From NCBI RefSeq assembly GCF_000346465.2, contig NC_034011.1, positions 26,099,941 through 26,163,940 of the forward strand: a DNA stretch of 64,000 bases, written 5' to 3'. Origin of the DNA: Prunus persica (Eukaryota > Streptophyta > Magnoliopsida > Rosales > Rosaceae). The notes beneath the pieces are model-generated. The model was given only the letters and a program-made list of their open reading frames with translations, was not told the origin of the DNA and searched no databases. Positions 1 through 11,600 of the stretch are shown one piece after another; position 1 is the stretch's first letter, and each line of letters starts with the position of its first letter. The position numbers and the translations under genes were made by a program.

Positions 1-841
1 AAACATCAAGTTTTTTGATGATAACATTCTCAATATTTCATTCCAACCATTGAATTAGAGGAACGAGAATGTAAAAATTAGGTTAGTTTGCTAAACCCCT
101 ATGTCAAGAATGAGTTTAGGATTCATAAAAAGTGGCCCTGCTCTTCCCAACACCACACCCCCCCCTCCCCCCTCTCCATTTTTTTTATATCTCTTCTATA
201 TTATATAATGTAATATATAAAACTTACTAATAGACAATTTGTAATTTAAATTAATGGCTCTTTTAAAAATAATATATACTTGTGTTTTCTATTTCGGCCC
301 TCCTAATTTTACAATTATAGCTCCGTTCTTGCATTGTTTCATGTTTATTTGGCAATTAACATCGTTTTTATATTTCTCATAGTGAAATGTACAACTGATA
401 AATTGGAAAAAAGATGAAGAAAATATCATACACAATTAATTATTGGGCAGTGGGACATGCTTGCTTGTTGGAAAAAGAAAAACCCTAGCTCTCTATCTAT
501 CCATAATTCACATTGTACCATTTATTATATACACAAACTCCCCCTATAAACAAAGCATAAGGTTACAAACGACATTTTCTGTATACACCACCCACTCAAA
601 TTGGACCGTCTGTTCCGTAATACGTCCTTATTAGTTTTGGGCCTGGCCCAAACCAGACATTTCTTATATAATTGGGCTCAAGCCTATGTACAGCACACAA
701 ACCCGCACCCGAACCATCTGACCAACGTGAAGTCGGTTCCACTCTTTAAGTCCCTTAACCTAAACTTACACATAACATTACATCTTCTTCAGCCTCCTCG
801 CGCTTCTTTCTCCCTCTGTCAGTCTCAGCATCACCGCAGCC
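1..841 (+). promoter_or_regulatory. Upstream/promoter region of PES with telo-box and site II elements
   Basis: AT-rich intergenic DNA; no gene is supported in it. It contains a telo-box (AAACCCTA, 480-487), a perfect palindromic double site II element (TTTGGGCC T GGCCCAAA, 636-652), a TATATAA at about 665-671 and another TGGGCT at 673-678. A telo-box plus TGGGCY is the known promoter pairing of plant ribosomal-protein and ribosome-biogenesis genes, which fits the pescadillo gene starting at 842. A C-rich run lies at about 145-175. The TATA assignment and transcription start are inferred. Confidence 0.6.
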
Positions 842-3800
842 ATGGTTAAGCATAAGCATTACAGGCCTCCTGTGAGTTCTATTTCGCCTCCCCGTGTTCG
901 ATAAATTAAGCTGTATCAATATTCAAATCAAACTTTCCAATATATAATTTAAACATTTTCTAACACTTTTCCTTAATTTTATTTCGTATTTGCAGGGAAA
1001 GAAAAAGGAAGGAAATGCAGCGAGGTACATCACTAGGTCACAAGCCGTCAAGCAACTTCAAGTCAGTCTACCCCTCTTCAGGTACACATTAAAGTTGCAA
1101 TTTCTATATTTTCACGTGATTTTATACAACTTCTGTGTACATATTTATACAACTTCTGTTTACATATTTGTTAGGGTTTATGTATTCAGGTTAGTTCGAG
1201 CTTTATTATAATGTTAACCAGGTGCTGGTTGAATTATCTTAGACTATTTCGTTCGGAAAGAAAAAGGAGTTTTGTTATGTATTGATTTTTTCGATTGTTC
1301 TTGTGGAAATTTTAGGAAACTGTGTATTTTAAAGGGTGTTTTTCCCCGGGAGCCGAAGAAAAAGGTGAAAGGAAATCACCATACCTATTATCACTTGAAG
1401 GATGTTTCATTCATTCAACACGAACCATTACTTGAGCGTTTGAGAGAGATCAGGGCATATGAAAGAAAAGTAAAGAAAGCAGATGCGAAGAAGAACCGGG
1501 ATCGCGCAAATCTTCTGAGACAAAGGAGACCCACTTACAGATTAGATAAAATTATTTTGCAGAGGTTTGTTAACTTTTTCTTGTTGCCAAAAAGTTAGTT
1601 GCATGTCTCTGATGGTATGCTGAGCTTCTGACAATTGTTTTTTGGTATGTTTGATTTTGCAGGTATCCAAATTTCATTGATGCACTTAGAGATTTGGATG
1701 ACTGTCTCACCATGGTTCACCTCTTTGCAGCATTACCTGCTATAGAGGAAAGAATTGAAGTGAAACGCATACATAACTGTCGAAGGTAGATACCTGAATT
1801 CTGCCATAAATGAAAAGAAGAATGGCGTTTGAACTATGAAATGATGTTTAGATAGTTCCAAGTGTTAATCATTTCGTGATCTTTGTGTTTCTTTATTGGT
1901 AGGCTGAGTCATGAATGGCAAGCTTATATATCTCGGACTCATAAATTGCGCAAAGTCTTTGTATCTGTCAAGGGCATATATTATCAGGTGTGGTTACATA
2001 CTGTACACTGCTTATTTTAATCTTTATACTGTGCATTTTGTGTTATATGTTTGCATTGTTTGTCCATGCAGGCCGAGGTTAAGGGGCAAAAAGTCACATG
2101 GTTGACCCCTCACCCCTTGCAGCAAGTTTTGACTGAGGATATTGACTTCAATATCGTGCTAAACTTTTTGGAATTTTATGAGGTTATATATTTTACATTG
2201 AATTTCAATTTATTCCTTATCAATGCATGTACTGTAAAAGATGTTTTGATAGTTGAATATATTTACTTTTCTTATTCTTCCAATGAACCAATTACGTGAA
2301 ATAAAGTTTTTCTCCACCTATGGTGCAGGCTCTTCTTGCATTTGTGAATTGTCATTTATATCGTTCCATAAATGTGAAGTATCCACCCATTCTTGATCCT
2401 CGATTAGAAGCTTTAGCAGCTGGTATGCAATTTTACTACTTTCTTGAGATAAGCTACATCTTAGCTTGTCTTTCGGGGTTTTTAGCATTGTTGAGTTGGA
2501 TTGTATGCTTGTGTATATCTGTTAATGGAGCATCAGTATGATTTAGTTTTCTCAACTTTGCAGATCTTTATGCACTATCAAGATACTTTGATGCTAACTC
2601 TCGGTCCGCTGTGTTGGATCCTCAAGCTTCAAGTTTGTCTGGATCAGGGAATGTTGAGAGCCAGCAGATTGGGGATTCAGTTAGTGAGTCTGAATTAAGG
2701 CTTGCCCAACTTCAGCATCAACTCCCTTCTAATGAACCTGGTGCATTAATGCACCTTGTTAAAGATGTTGCTGGCGAGGAAGAAGAGGATGATGACACAA
2801 GAGAGTGTAAGAAACTTTTCAAGGATATGAAATTTTTCTTGAACCGTGAGGTGAGTCTTAGAAGTTTTAAATTGGAACTTAGAAGAGATCTTATTGACAA
2901 AAAATTAATTTCCTACCAATAAATAGGTCTGATGGGTGAGGCCTTAAAGGTGTTTTAATATAAAAGAATATAATAACGCAATTAATTTTTCTTATAATAA
3001 TCAAAGTGCAACTCCCATCATGATTAATTTGAAAATCTGTTGTAATTTGGTTTCTTTTAGTTGATTGGCAATAGAAATTGTGCTTGTGTTTCTTGTAATT
3101 TTTTTTTTTCTATGTTCAGGTTTACAGAGAGTCATTGCTTTTTGTTATTCCTGCTTTTGGTGGCACTGTTTCTTGGGAAGGTGATGGGGCTCCATTTGAG
3201 GAAAATGATGAGAGCATTACCCACCAGGTATGCTGTTACTTCTATATGGCGGAGTCGTCGACTGATCTTTGGTACCCCACCTCCCACAAAAGAAAAACAT
3301 TGATCTGTATTACAGGGCTGACAAGAGTGCTTGTTTATTTTGTAGATTGTTGACAGGCCAATGCATGGTCGTCAGACCCTTGCCAGGGAATATATTCAAC
3401 CACAATGGGTTTATGATTGTATAAATGCTCGGATCATTTTACCAACTGGGGGTTATTTGGCGGGAAGGTAATATTAGGAGACACGATGAATTAACTAATA
3501 AGTCTCATTGGCTATGTTCCTCAGCTTCCGGTTAATAGGTTACATGAACTGATAGACCTTGATTTACTCCTTACCTGTGATTATCATTGCTCTATTTGAT
3601 AATAGAAGTTTATGACATGTAATGTTGTTAATTTGGTTGCTCTTTGAACAGGGATCCTCCCCCACACTTGTCACCATTTGTTGACAATGAGGCAGAAGGT
3701 TACGTACCTGACTATGCTGAGACCATTAAACAATGGAAAACTGCTGGCAGAAGTGAAGTCCTCCCCCTACCAGGTGTGGGAAAAGAAGATTTGGAAGATC

Positions 3801-4404
3801 CTCAGAAATTACTGGCTGAAGGTGTAATTGACCGAGCAAAAGCAAAAGAAGCTGTTGAGAAAAAGAAGAAGGTAAACAAGTTTTAAAGAATGTAGCATGA
3901 TGCTTAGATGTATGATATTTTTCTGCCATTTAATTTCGTCATGTGCATAGAGACATCAAAACTACTTGATTGATGCTAACTGAATTCTGATGCTGTACAG
4001 ATGATGGCTCTTGAGAGGCAGTATCATGATGAATTGAATAAGGAGCTTCATGGCGTCCCGCATTCATCATCTGTCTCAAATATAGATAATCATATCTCTG
4101 GCAAGGAGACCGAGGATAAGGAAGAATTTGATGATGATAGTGAATTGGCTAAATTGAGCTTGTCCCGTAGGAAGAGGGGTAACCTTGAAGCCGCGGAGGT
4201 AAATTTGTTGATGCCGTCATGCTATTTTCATGGATCTTATAAAAAACTTCAGAAATTACATGTACTATATATCAAATGCAATAATATTTTGTCCTGGATT
4301 TTTCTTTCATACAGAAAGGGATAAAACGAAAGAAGGACCATATTGATGTCATCAGGGAACGGAAGAGAAAACTTAAAGAATCTCAAAAATCAAAGGAAGG
4401 TTAA
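842..4404 (+). CDS. PES: Pescadillo homolog, 60S ribosome biogenesis factor (13 exons)
   Basis: Exons 842-871, 996-1081, 1316-1564, 1663-1785, 1903-1987, 2072-2182, 2329-2422, 2564-2850, 3120-3227, 3346-3467, 3652-3871, 4001-4198 and 4315-4404 join in one frame to 600 aa, a usual length for the family; all junctions are GT..AG. The start is the first ATG and opens with the family's basic N terminus ([20 protein letters not shown]). An N-terminal pescadillo domain fills roughly residues 5-280. A BRCT domain follows at about 345-440, containing FGGTVSWEG and [10 protein letters not shown]. An acidic linker (GEEEEDDD) lies between them, and the C terminus is a charged, lysine-rich coiled-coil-like tail. 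In the family, PES acts in the nucleolus with BOP1 and WDR12 (PeBoW) in pre-rRNA processing and large-subunit maturation. No frame damage is seen. Confidence 0.95.
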
Positions 4405-5014
4405 GATGCCTGAGAAAATTACCTTCTATGGTTTTGTTATTGAGTTGCTGTTTCGGAGCGAGACTTGGTAGTGTGGCCAAGGAAATTTTCTTGTTTGATT
4501 TCGTTATAGACTGCTGATGTCTGTAATATCTGGTAATGTTTGAACCTATTGGAGCATTTTCCATACAATCATTTATATTTATTGCCAACTTGCGTAAGTT
4601 TTTGCGAAGTTATTTGTTCGTCAGTCTTGAGTTTTTGAGGGCCAGGGCTAAAGTAAAGAATTAGGCCCCTTCATATTGTATAACAATATATATATTTTTT
4701 TCACTTGCATGCTAGATAATAAAAAATTAACATTTTCAAGTTAACTAAAAATTTATCGTTGAAGATAAATAAATGATATCAATTCAAACTAAAATAAAAA
4801 TAAATTTAAAATCTAACGCAAAGGCTATTACTTTCAATTCTAATGAAAAACTCCAAATCCTAAAAAGTAGAGTTTCACCTGTTCCAATGTTATATTAAGG
4901 GATCCGGATCCGGATCCATATCAGAAACCCCCACGTTTGCATGGAAATTGAGACCCACAAGGACGTGGACTCTTCTAGGAAATTAAAAAAAATTTAAAAA
5001 ATAAATTACTCTAC
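4405..5014. other. PES 3' flank, AT-rich spacer
   Basis: Presumed PES 3' UTR followed by AT-rich DNA. A run of three GGATCC-type hexamers lies at about 4901-4919. No further gene is seen. Confidence 0.5.
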
Positions 5015-6317
5015 TTTTTGGGCCATTATATTACTCTACTTTCAGTGGTTGAGATTAAACTTGATATGGGAAATAATTTTAATTTCTTAATTAGACAATC
5101 ATTAATTTTATTTTCTCTCTCACCATAAAAATAAAAGAAACGATTTTCTCTCTCCTCCCTTTTTCTTGGTAATCTCCCTTCTTTCTCACACACATCTCTC
5201 TCACTCTCTTTCATGAGACCATAAAAAACATCGATATCTTTTTCTCTCTTTATCTGCAACAAGAGTCTCCTCCCTCCCTCTCTTTCAAGAAACCAGAAAA
5301 GACCTCCATCTCTTTTGAGGGTTTGATTTAGGGATTTTAATCTTCTCATATCTGAAATTTTGACTATTACTGTTTTTTGTTTTTATTAAGAACTTTTATC
5401 GTTTTAATAGAGAGAGAATACAAAGTGAAAATTTGATGCCACAACACTTGTTGATTATCTCGCGAAGAAGGCAAGTTCCACTGATCAACCTTCACTTTTA
5501 CCAATTAGATGAGCTTAGAACTTCTTTAATTTGAATCACCATTCATGATTGATGTTCTATGACTGGCAGCTATCCTTTTGGAACTATTGAAATTCTTTAG
5601 ATCATTGAAAGTAGACAAATGGCTTAATTTTGATTAAGATTTTTATGCTTGAAAACTTATAGATAGTATTCTTACAATGTGAACAGGAATATCAAAACAT
5701 TATTAGAGATGAACAATGTCCAAGATGGCATCTGGCATTGTCGGGGTTATACAATATACACAGGTAGCCTTGGGGGGAAAGTCATTCTTTGAGCTACAGA
5801 TTGTTGTGAATCATAAGCTTAATAAACTGGGCATTTACCATTCCAGAAATTGGCTACAACTATGATTGGAAGTTGACTTGAAATTTAATTAATTTTCCCG
5901 GAGATATGCGACTGAGAGTTGGAGGAAATATCTTGTGGGTGCTCCAATATTTTGATGATACAATATCTATATTAAGATAGGAGAAATTGCTTTGACATAA
6001 AAGAAAAAACTACTGAAGATGAATTGATGGCTGCATATGCGTGTGCAGCAAGAAGGGGAAACTGAAGAGACTCTTCACGGTTTGGGCCTTTAGTTTTTGG
6101 TGAAATTCTTTATTTATTACACCTTAATAAATATTTGATATTAAAGAGGCAGTTGGGATTACGTCAATAAGAAAAAAGGGAGGAGAGAGAAAATTATTTC
6201 TTTTATTTTTATGAGAAAGAAAATAAAATTAATAATTGTCTATTTAAAAAATTAAAACTACTTATCATGTGAGGTTTAATCTCAATCATTGAAAGTGGAG
6301 TAATCTAATGCCAAAAA
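5014..6317. mobile_element. Non-autonomous DNA transposon with ~150-bp terminal inverted repeats
   Basis: The left arm (about 5015-5165) and the reverse complement of the right arm (about 6170-6317) align almost throughout, sharing stretches such as TTGAGATTAAAC, AGACAAT, ATTAATTTTATTTTCT and TTTTCTCTCTCCTCCCT. The ~1 kb interior has no convincing coding sequence and no transposase. Long arms around a short non-coding interior suggest a MULE-like or foldback non-autonomous element (inference). No clear target-site duplication could be assigned, so the outer limits are approximate. Confidence 0.75.
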
Positions 6318-6729
6318 ATTATGTCAAAACTTGTGTCAAAAACATAATCCCACGGATACACTTCGAAGAACAATCTGTACCCACACAAAAAAGCATAAAA
6401 AAAGCTAAACCCTAAGTGAGAAAACCTTAAGAGAGAAGTTTTAGCCGCCGTCCCCGAAGGCCTCCATCCCTCTCTTCCTCCACTTCCCTCCCCTCCTTCC
6501 TCCTTGCACATCCCCTTAGCCCCTCCGTCTTGAGACGAGTTTGGTGGCTGCTTGGTTGTCCTACATATGCATGCAGGAGAACATGCCGATTAGAAAAGTT
6601 TCTAGGAACACAAGGTTGAAATGGACACAAGTTGGTTTTGCAATTTTTCAGGCCACATTCACATACTACCGCCTGTCGAGAAAGTTGTTGCTTTCTCTCC
6701 CTCGACATTTTAGTCGCCACAACATCACA

Positions 6730-8214
6730 ATGGCGATGATGAGGATAAGAAGAGCAATTCAAGCAGTGATCAGTACCACTACTACAAGCAGGTGGTCTGA
6801 TGAACTCCCAGAAGAAATCATGCAATTGATTCTGCAACGGCTATGCCTCCCAGACTATCTCCGCTGTGGCGCAGTATGCCGTTCTTGGAGAGCCGCCCTA
6901 ACCGTTAAGCGTTGCCCTCCTGTTCCTTAACTTGAGATTCCCTGGCTCATGCTCCGTTCACACCCGTTCTCTCTCAAAGATCATTACTTCTTGAGTCTAA
7001 GTGACAACAAAACTCACAAGTCGTCGTCGTTTGGCTCTAACGATTATATAAGCAGACGAGATTGTGTTGGTTCCATCGAGGGGTGGTTGATTATGGTTGA
7101 TAGTGAATTTTAGCGTCCCGAGGGTTTTTTGTATCCGTGGTCATTCTGCTTGCACGCCTTGCGAGATTATCATCTCAAGTACCCTTATACTACCCTCAAC
7201 TTCTTCTTGAACCCAATTTCAGGTGTTCGGGTCATGCTGCCATCACAATCCACTATTCCATACATGTACGGCACCAGACCTTTCTTTTTCAAGAAAGTGG
7301 TAGCCTCTTCATTGCCGTTGCTAACGACGTCGTCATGGTCAAAATCAGATGATCATCATCATCATCGTCATCAGATAATAAACTCATCATGTCTTGTGGC
7401 TGGCCTTTGCGGGGAAGGCCTTTATTTGGCCTTTTGTAGACCAACAGATAAATCATGGACCCTCATTGAGCCAGTGCTAGAGGGTACACGCTTCACTCCT
7501 CTGGATATAGAAATAATTGATGGGAAATTATATCCTGCAAATCAGGATGCAGCACAGTTTTTGATCGTGTACGATCTCCAAATGTTACATGCTGACGGCC
7601 ATGCCAATGCCGGGCCTCCTGGTAATAAGTACAGCGGGCCACCTCAAAAGTTGGTTATGCTTCATCCAAGGCCAGTTCGTTCCCTGTCCTCTAACAATAC
7701 GGGTGGCGTCGTATATGTTACCGAAAAGGAAAGCCCTCGCTTAGCAAAAGATCCTACAACAAAGGAGCTGTTTCTGATTCTCCATAACACTAGTTTTGCT
7801 TATGAAAAGGATCCAATAATTCCCCAGTCCCTCTTAGGTCACAATTATGTCATTCCACCTCAAACTAAAGGATTCCGAGTGTTCAAGCTTGAATATAACA
7901 ACAATGGTCCTAAATGGGTAGAGGTTGAAGACATCGGCGGCGATAGGATATTGTTCCTGAGCAAGGCAAGCAACAAGCTCATCTCTGCTACAAGCCTCAG
8001 TCTCACTTATGGCGATTATAAGAAGAGAGTTGAAGGAAATTGCATTTGTTTTGCTTTCGATAATCCTTGTTTAGCATCACCGTGGATGGGACGCGACTTT
8101 GGGGTGTTTTCCTTGACAAACAAGAACATCCAGCGTTTTATTGTTCCCAATGATCACCCTCGTACTAGCCTATTCAATACTCAAACTGTTTGGTTCACGC
8201 CATACATTGAATAG
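6730..8214 (+). pseudogene. F-box / DUF295 (SKIP23-like) gene with two in-frame stop codons
   Basis: From the ATG at 6730 one reading frame runs to the TAG at 8212-8214, interrupted only by TAA at 6928-6930 and TAG at 7111-7113; there is no frameshift. The N terminus is an F-box (WSDELPEEIMQLILQRL then CRSWRAAL). Downstream are DUF295-family motifs: PWLML just after the first stop, GSIEGWL before the second, LNPISGVRVMLPS, GLCGEGLYLAFCRPTDKSW, then DGKLYP. The C terminus is complete. Such proteins are predicted SCF ubiquitin-ligase substrate receptors. The interval 6904-7113 starts with GT, ends with AG, is exactly 210 bp and contains both stops, so splicing it out would restore one frame; however it encodes conserved family sequence. 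Decayed gene is the simpler reading. A His-rich run (DDHHHHRH) is present. Confidence 0.78.
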
Positions 8215-8633
8215 CTAGCTAGCTAGTTGATTTTTATTATTCATGTGCGTATTGGTAACTTATAGGTAGCTTCAGTAATGGTATCTCTTGGTGAGATTTA
8301 ACGTTGGTATGCGTGATTTAGATATAAGAATTGAGAAAAATAAAATAAAATTTCACTCAAATAAACAAAGTGATGAACACAATGGCTCTGTACACTCCAT
8401 TTTCTTGTATATATGCCTAAACAGAATGCACTAGAAATTGGCAAAAAGATTACAAATTTACAATCAGGCAATTCTTTAACTCACTTTATACAAATAAAGA
8501 ATATTGAACTTATACAAGCTGCACAAGCACACATACCACACTCAAACCTCTTAGAAAAAGCACACCCACATAAAACCTTTATTCATCCAATTCTTCAACT
8601 GTCGGAACCGACTTGGTTTTGTTTTTTATTTAT
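8215..8633. other. Spacer between convergent genes
   Basis: A TAGC tetranucleotide run (about 8212-8225) follows the F-box stop. The rest is presumed 3' flank of the F-box gene and of the opposite-strand acidic-protein gene. No gene is seen. Confidence 0.4.
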
Positions 8634-11600
8634 TTATTTTTCTGATTGTGTCTTTGAATGAGAAGACTTGCCGGTAATGGCTTTCTTCACCTTGGATATT
8701 GAATGCTTGATACCCGAAAGGATATTATGGGATTTCTTATGTGAAATCTTTGCATCAGCATCTCTAGAGGCTTCTACAATGACGGGAGAATCATAGCCTG
8801 GCTCTGCATTTTTGTGTTCATTTTCTCCCGTCTCTTCATATGTTTTTACTTCTTCAGCATTTTCGTGCTCTTCTTCTTCCTCTTCAGTTCGCACTTCTTT
8901 GCTAGCTGTTGTATCTTTCTCCTCAGGCAACTGAGTTATAGATGAAATATTCAATATTATAGGTTATGAGGATTTAAGTTAAAATGGTAATTAAGAACGT
9001 TTGTTTTCTATTCACTGACCTCGCCCCGATTTTCGTTTGTTCTGATCACAGAACTTTCATTGGTCTTCTCTACTTGATACTCTTCAGCTATTGCTTTTTT
9101 TTCTTGATGGCTCTCTTCTCTGACAGAGTCTGCCTCAGAATCCTTTGGAAGTTCCTTATCCTCCTTGATCTGATAATATACCCCGTGTTAGTACTTTCTC
9201 TAATATATAGATAACTGCAGGAAAAAAATATGATGGGGTAGTCCAATTGTATATTTGACCTCGTCATTTGAAAGTCCAGCCTTAATTTTTTCATTCGCTT
9301 CAACTGTTGTGTCACACAGATTCTCTTTGGTTTGAAGTTCTTTGTCTTCAGTTAAATCTTTAGCCACTTTTGTAGTTTCTTTCGGGGATTCCTGCATGAG
9401 TATAGATAACAGAATCTTTAAAGATTGAAATTCACACATAATGAAAAACTAAGAGAAGAATGCTGTCTATGCTCTAACCTCGTTGTCCCGATTTTCATTT
9501 CTTGCGGTATTAAATGATTCACTCTTCTCTACTTCATATTTTTCAGCTATCAACTCATTTTCTTGTTCTCTATGGCTGATGTTTTCTCCACTAACAGAAA
9601 TCGGCCGCAAATCTTTCGCCTCTAGCTTTTCGGCCTCGATCTGTTTTAAGTTTCCACCTAAGTTAATACAGAAATTGCAATGCGAGAACAGAAAATAAAG
9701 GAGGAGGGTGTTTGGGGAAAGGGAAGAAGAGAACTAGAGATGAAATTTAATATCTAAGTACGGTCCAATTTCATTATCTAACCTCTTCATTTGAAACTTC
9801 ATTCTTTCTGGTTTCATTTGCTTCAATTGTTGTCTCACACCACCTCTCTTCTGCCCTTGAATCAGATATTGCTACCTCAAGATGCTTCTGTTCATTTGAA
9901 ACTTCGTTCTTTATGGTTTCATTTGTTTCATTTGCTTCATTCTTTAGGTGCTCTCTGTTTATCGTAGCATCTTGTGATCTGCTGAAGCCTTCTTCTGGAG
10001 CACAGTCAGAAGCATTTTCACTTGTTTCAATGTCAAGATTGGAGGCTTCCATGGTTGTTCCTTTTAGTTCTGTGGTTTTCTGGTTCCCCAATGGAGAATC
10101 ATCATATCTTTCCCCTTCTTCATCTTCATGAGGCTCTACTTCTGGAACTCCTATCAGAGAGCTCCGTTCTTCCTCATGAACTTCATTTGAACTTTCCTTT
10201 TGTAATTCTTTACTAGAGTAAAGCTCAACATCAGACACTTTGAGTTCGCTTGGCTCTTCCTTTGGCAAGCTTTTCTCTTCTGCAGTGCTTGTAGCGTTTC
10301 CGTTCTCATCATCCTGTATTTGCACATTGCTCATGTTTTCTTCTTCTGTCGTAGTGATTGTGGCATGCTTCGTTTCACCTGTGAGCAATGCAGTAGATGG
10401 AGTCTCTTTTAATGTCACTTTACAGAGTGTCTGATCATCGACAACTTCATCTTCGGTAACTACATCAGTGCTTTGAGAAGCAAATTTATTTGCTGTTTCA
10501 CAAGTTTCTTCTGTTTCTTCTGCAGTTTCATCTGCATCCATTGTCTTCAGAGCCATTTCAGAAACCTTGGCATTCTTGGGCTCTTCCTTTTGTGGACATA
10601 TCTCTTCCGAGGTAGTTCCATGTTCATCGTCAGAAGCTTTGATCTCCTTTTCCTCATGAAGCAATATAGAAGATGGTATCTGAAGTTGCTCTTTTGATAT
10701 CCCTTCATGGACTATCTGATAAGCAATGATCTCATCTTTGGAAACTACATCAGTGCTTTGAGAATCAGCTTTAGACACTGTTTCAAAGGTTTCTTTGATT
10801 TCTTCTGTTTCATCAGCATTCAACTCTTCTGGAGCCAATTCAGAAACTTTGAGCTCCCTGAGCTCTTCCTTGTGCAAGATTGTCTCTTCTACTGACCTCG
10901 CAGCAAAAAAATATCCCCCATTTTCATCAGCTGGCATTTCTATTTTCTTGGCATGCTCTTCCTCTATGGATTTGTCTTGGGTTGTAATTCCGTGCTCGTG
11001 TTCATAAGTTTTGAGCTCCTCTTCCTTGGGAAGCAAACTATGAGATGGTATCTGAAGTTGCATGTCTGTTATCCCCTCAAGGAGTGTTTGATCAGCAATG
11101 ATTTCATCTTTGGAAACTGCATCAATGCTTAGACAATCAGATTTAGAGACCGTTTCAAAACTTTCTTTGATTTCTTCTTCACTTTCACTGGCATCTAGCT
11201 TTTCCAGAGACAATTCAGAAGCTTTGAGCTCTCTGGGTTCTTCCTTTTGCAAGTGTGCCTCTTCTACTGACCTTGCAGCAAATACATCTCCCGTGTTTTC
11301 ATCAGCTGGCACTTCCCCTTCATGTGTGTGCTCTTCTTCTATATTCTTGTCTTGGGTTGTAGTTTCATGCTCATGTTGATTAGATTTGAGCTCTCTTTCC
11401 TCGGGAAGCAATGTAGAAGATGGTATTTGAAGTTGCTCTTTTGATATCCCTTCGTGGAGTGCATGACAAGCAATGATATCATCTTTGGAAACTACATCAA
11501 TGTTTTGAGAATCAGATTCAGGAACTATTTCAGATCCTTCTCTGATTTCTTCTTCAGTTGCATCAACATCTAGCTTTTCCAAAGCCAAATCCGATACCTC

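Noticed and set aside
5026..5349. 107-codon minus-strand frame
   Set aside because: Lies in the purine/pyrimidine-biased arm of a TIR element; the Arg/Glu-rich product is a compositional artefact.
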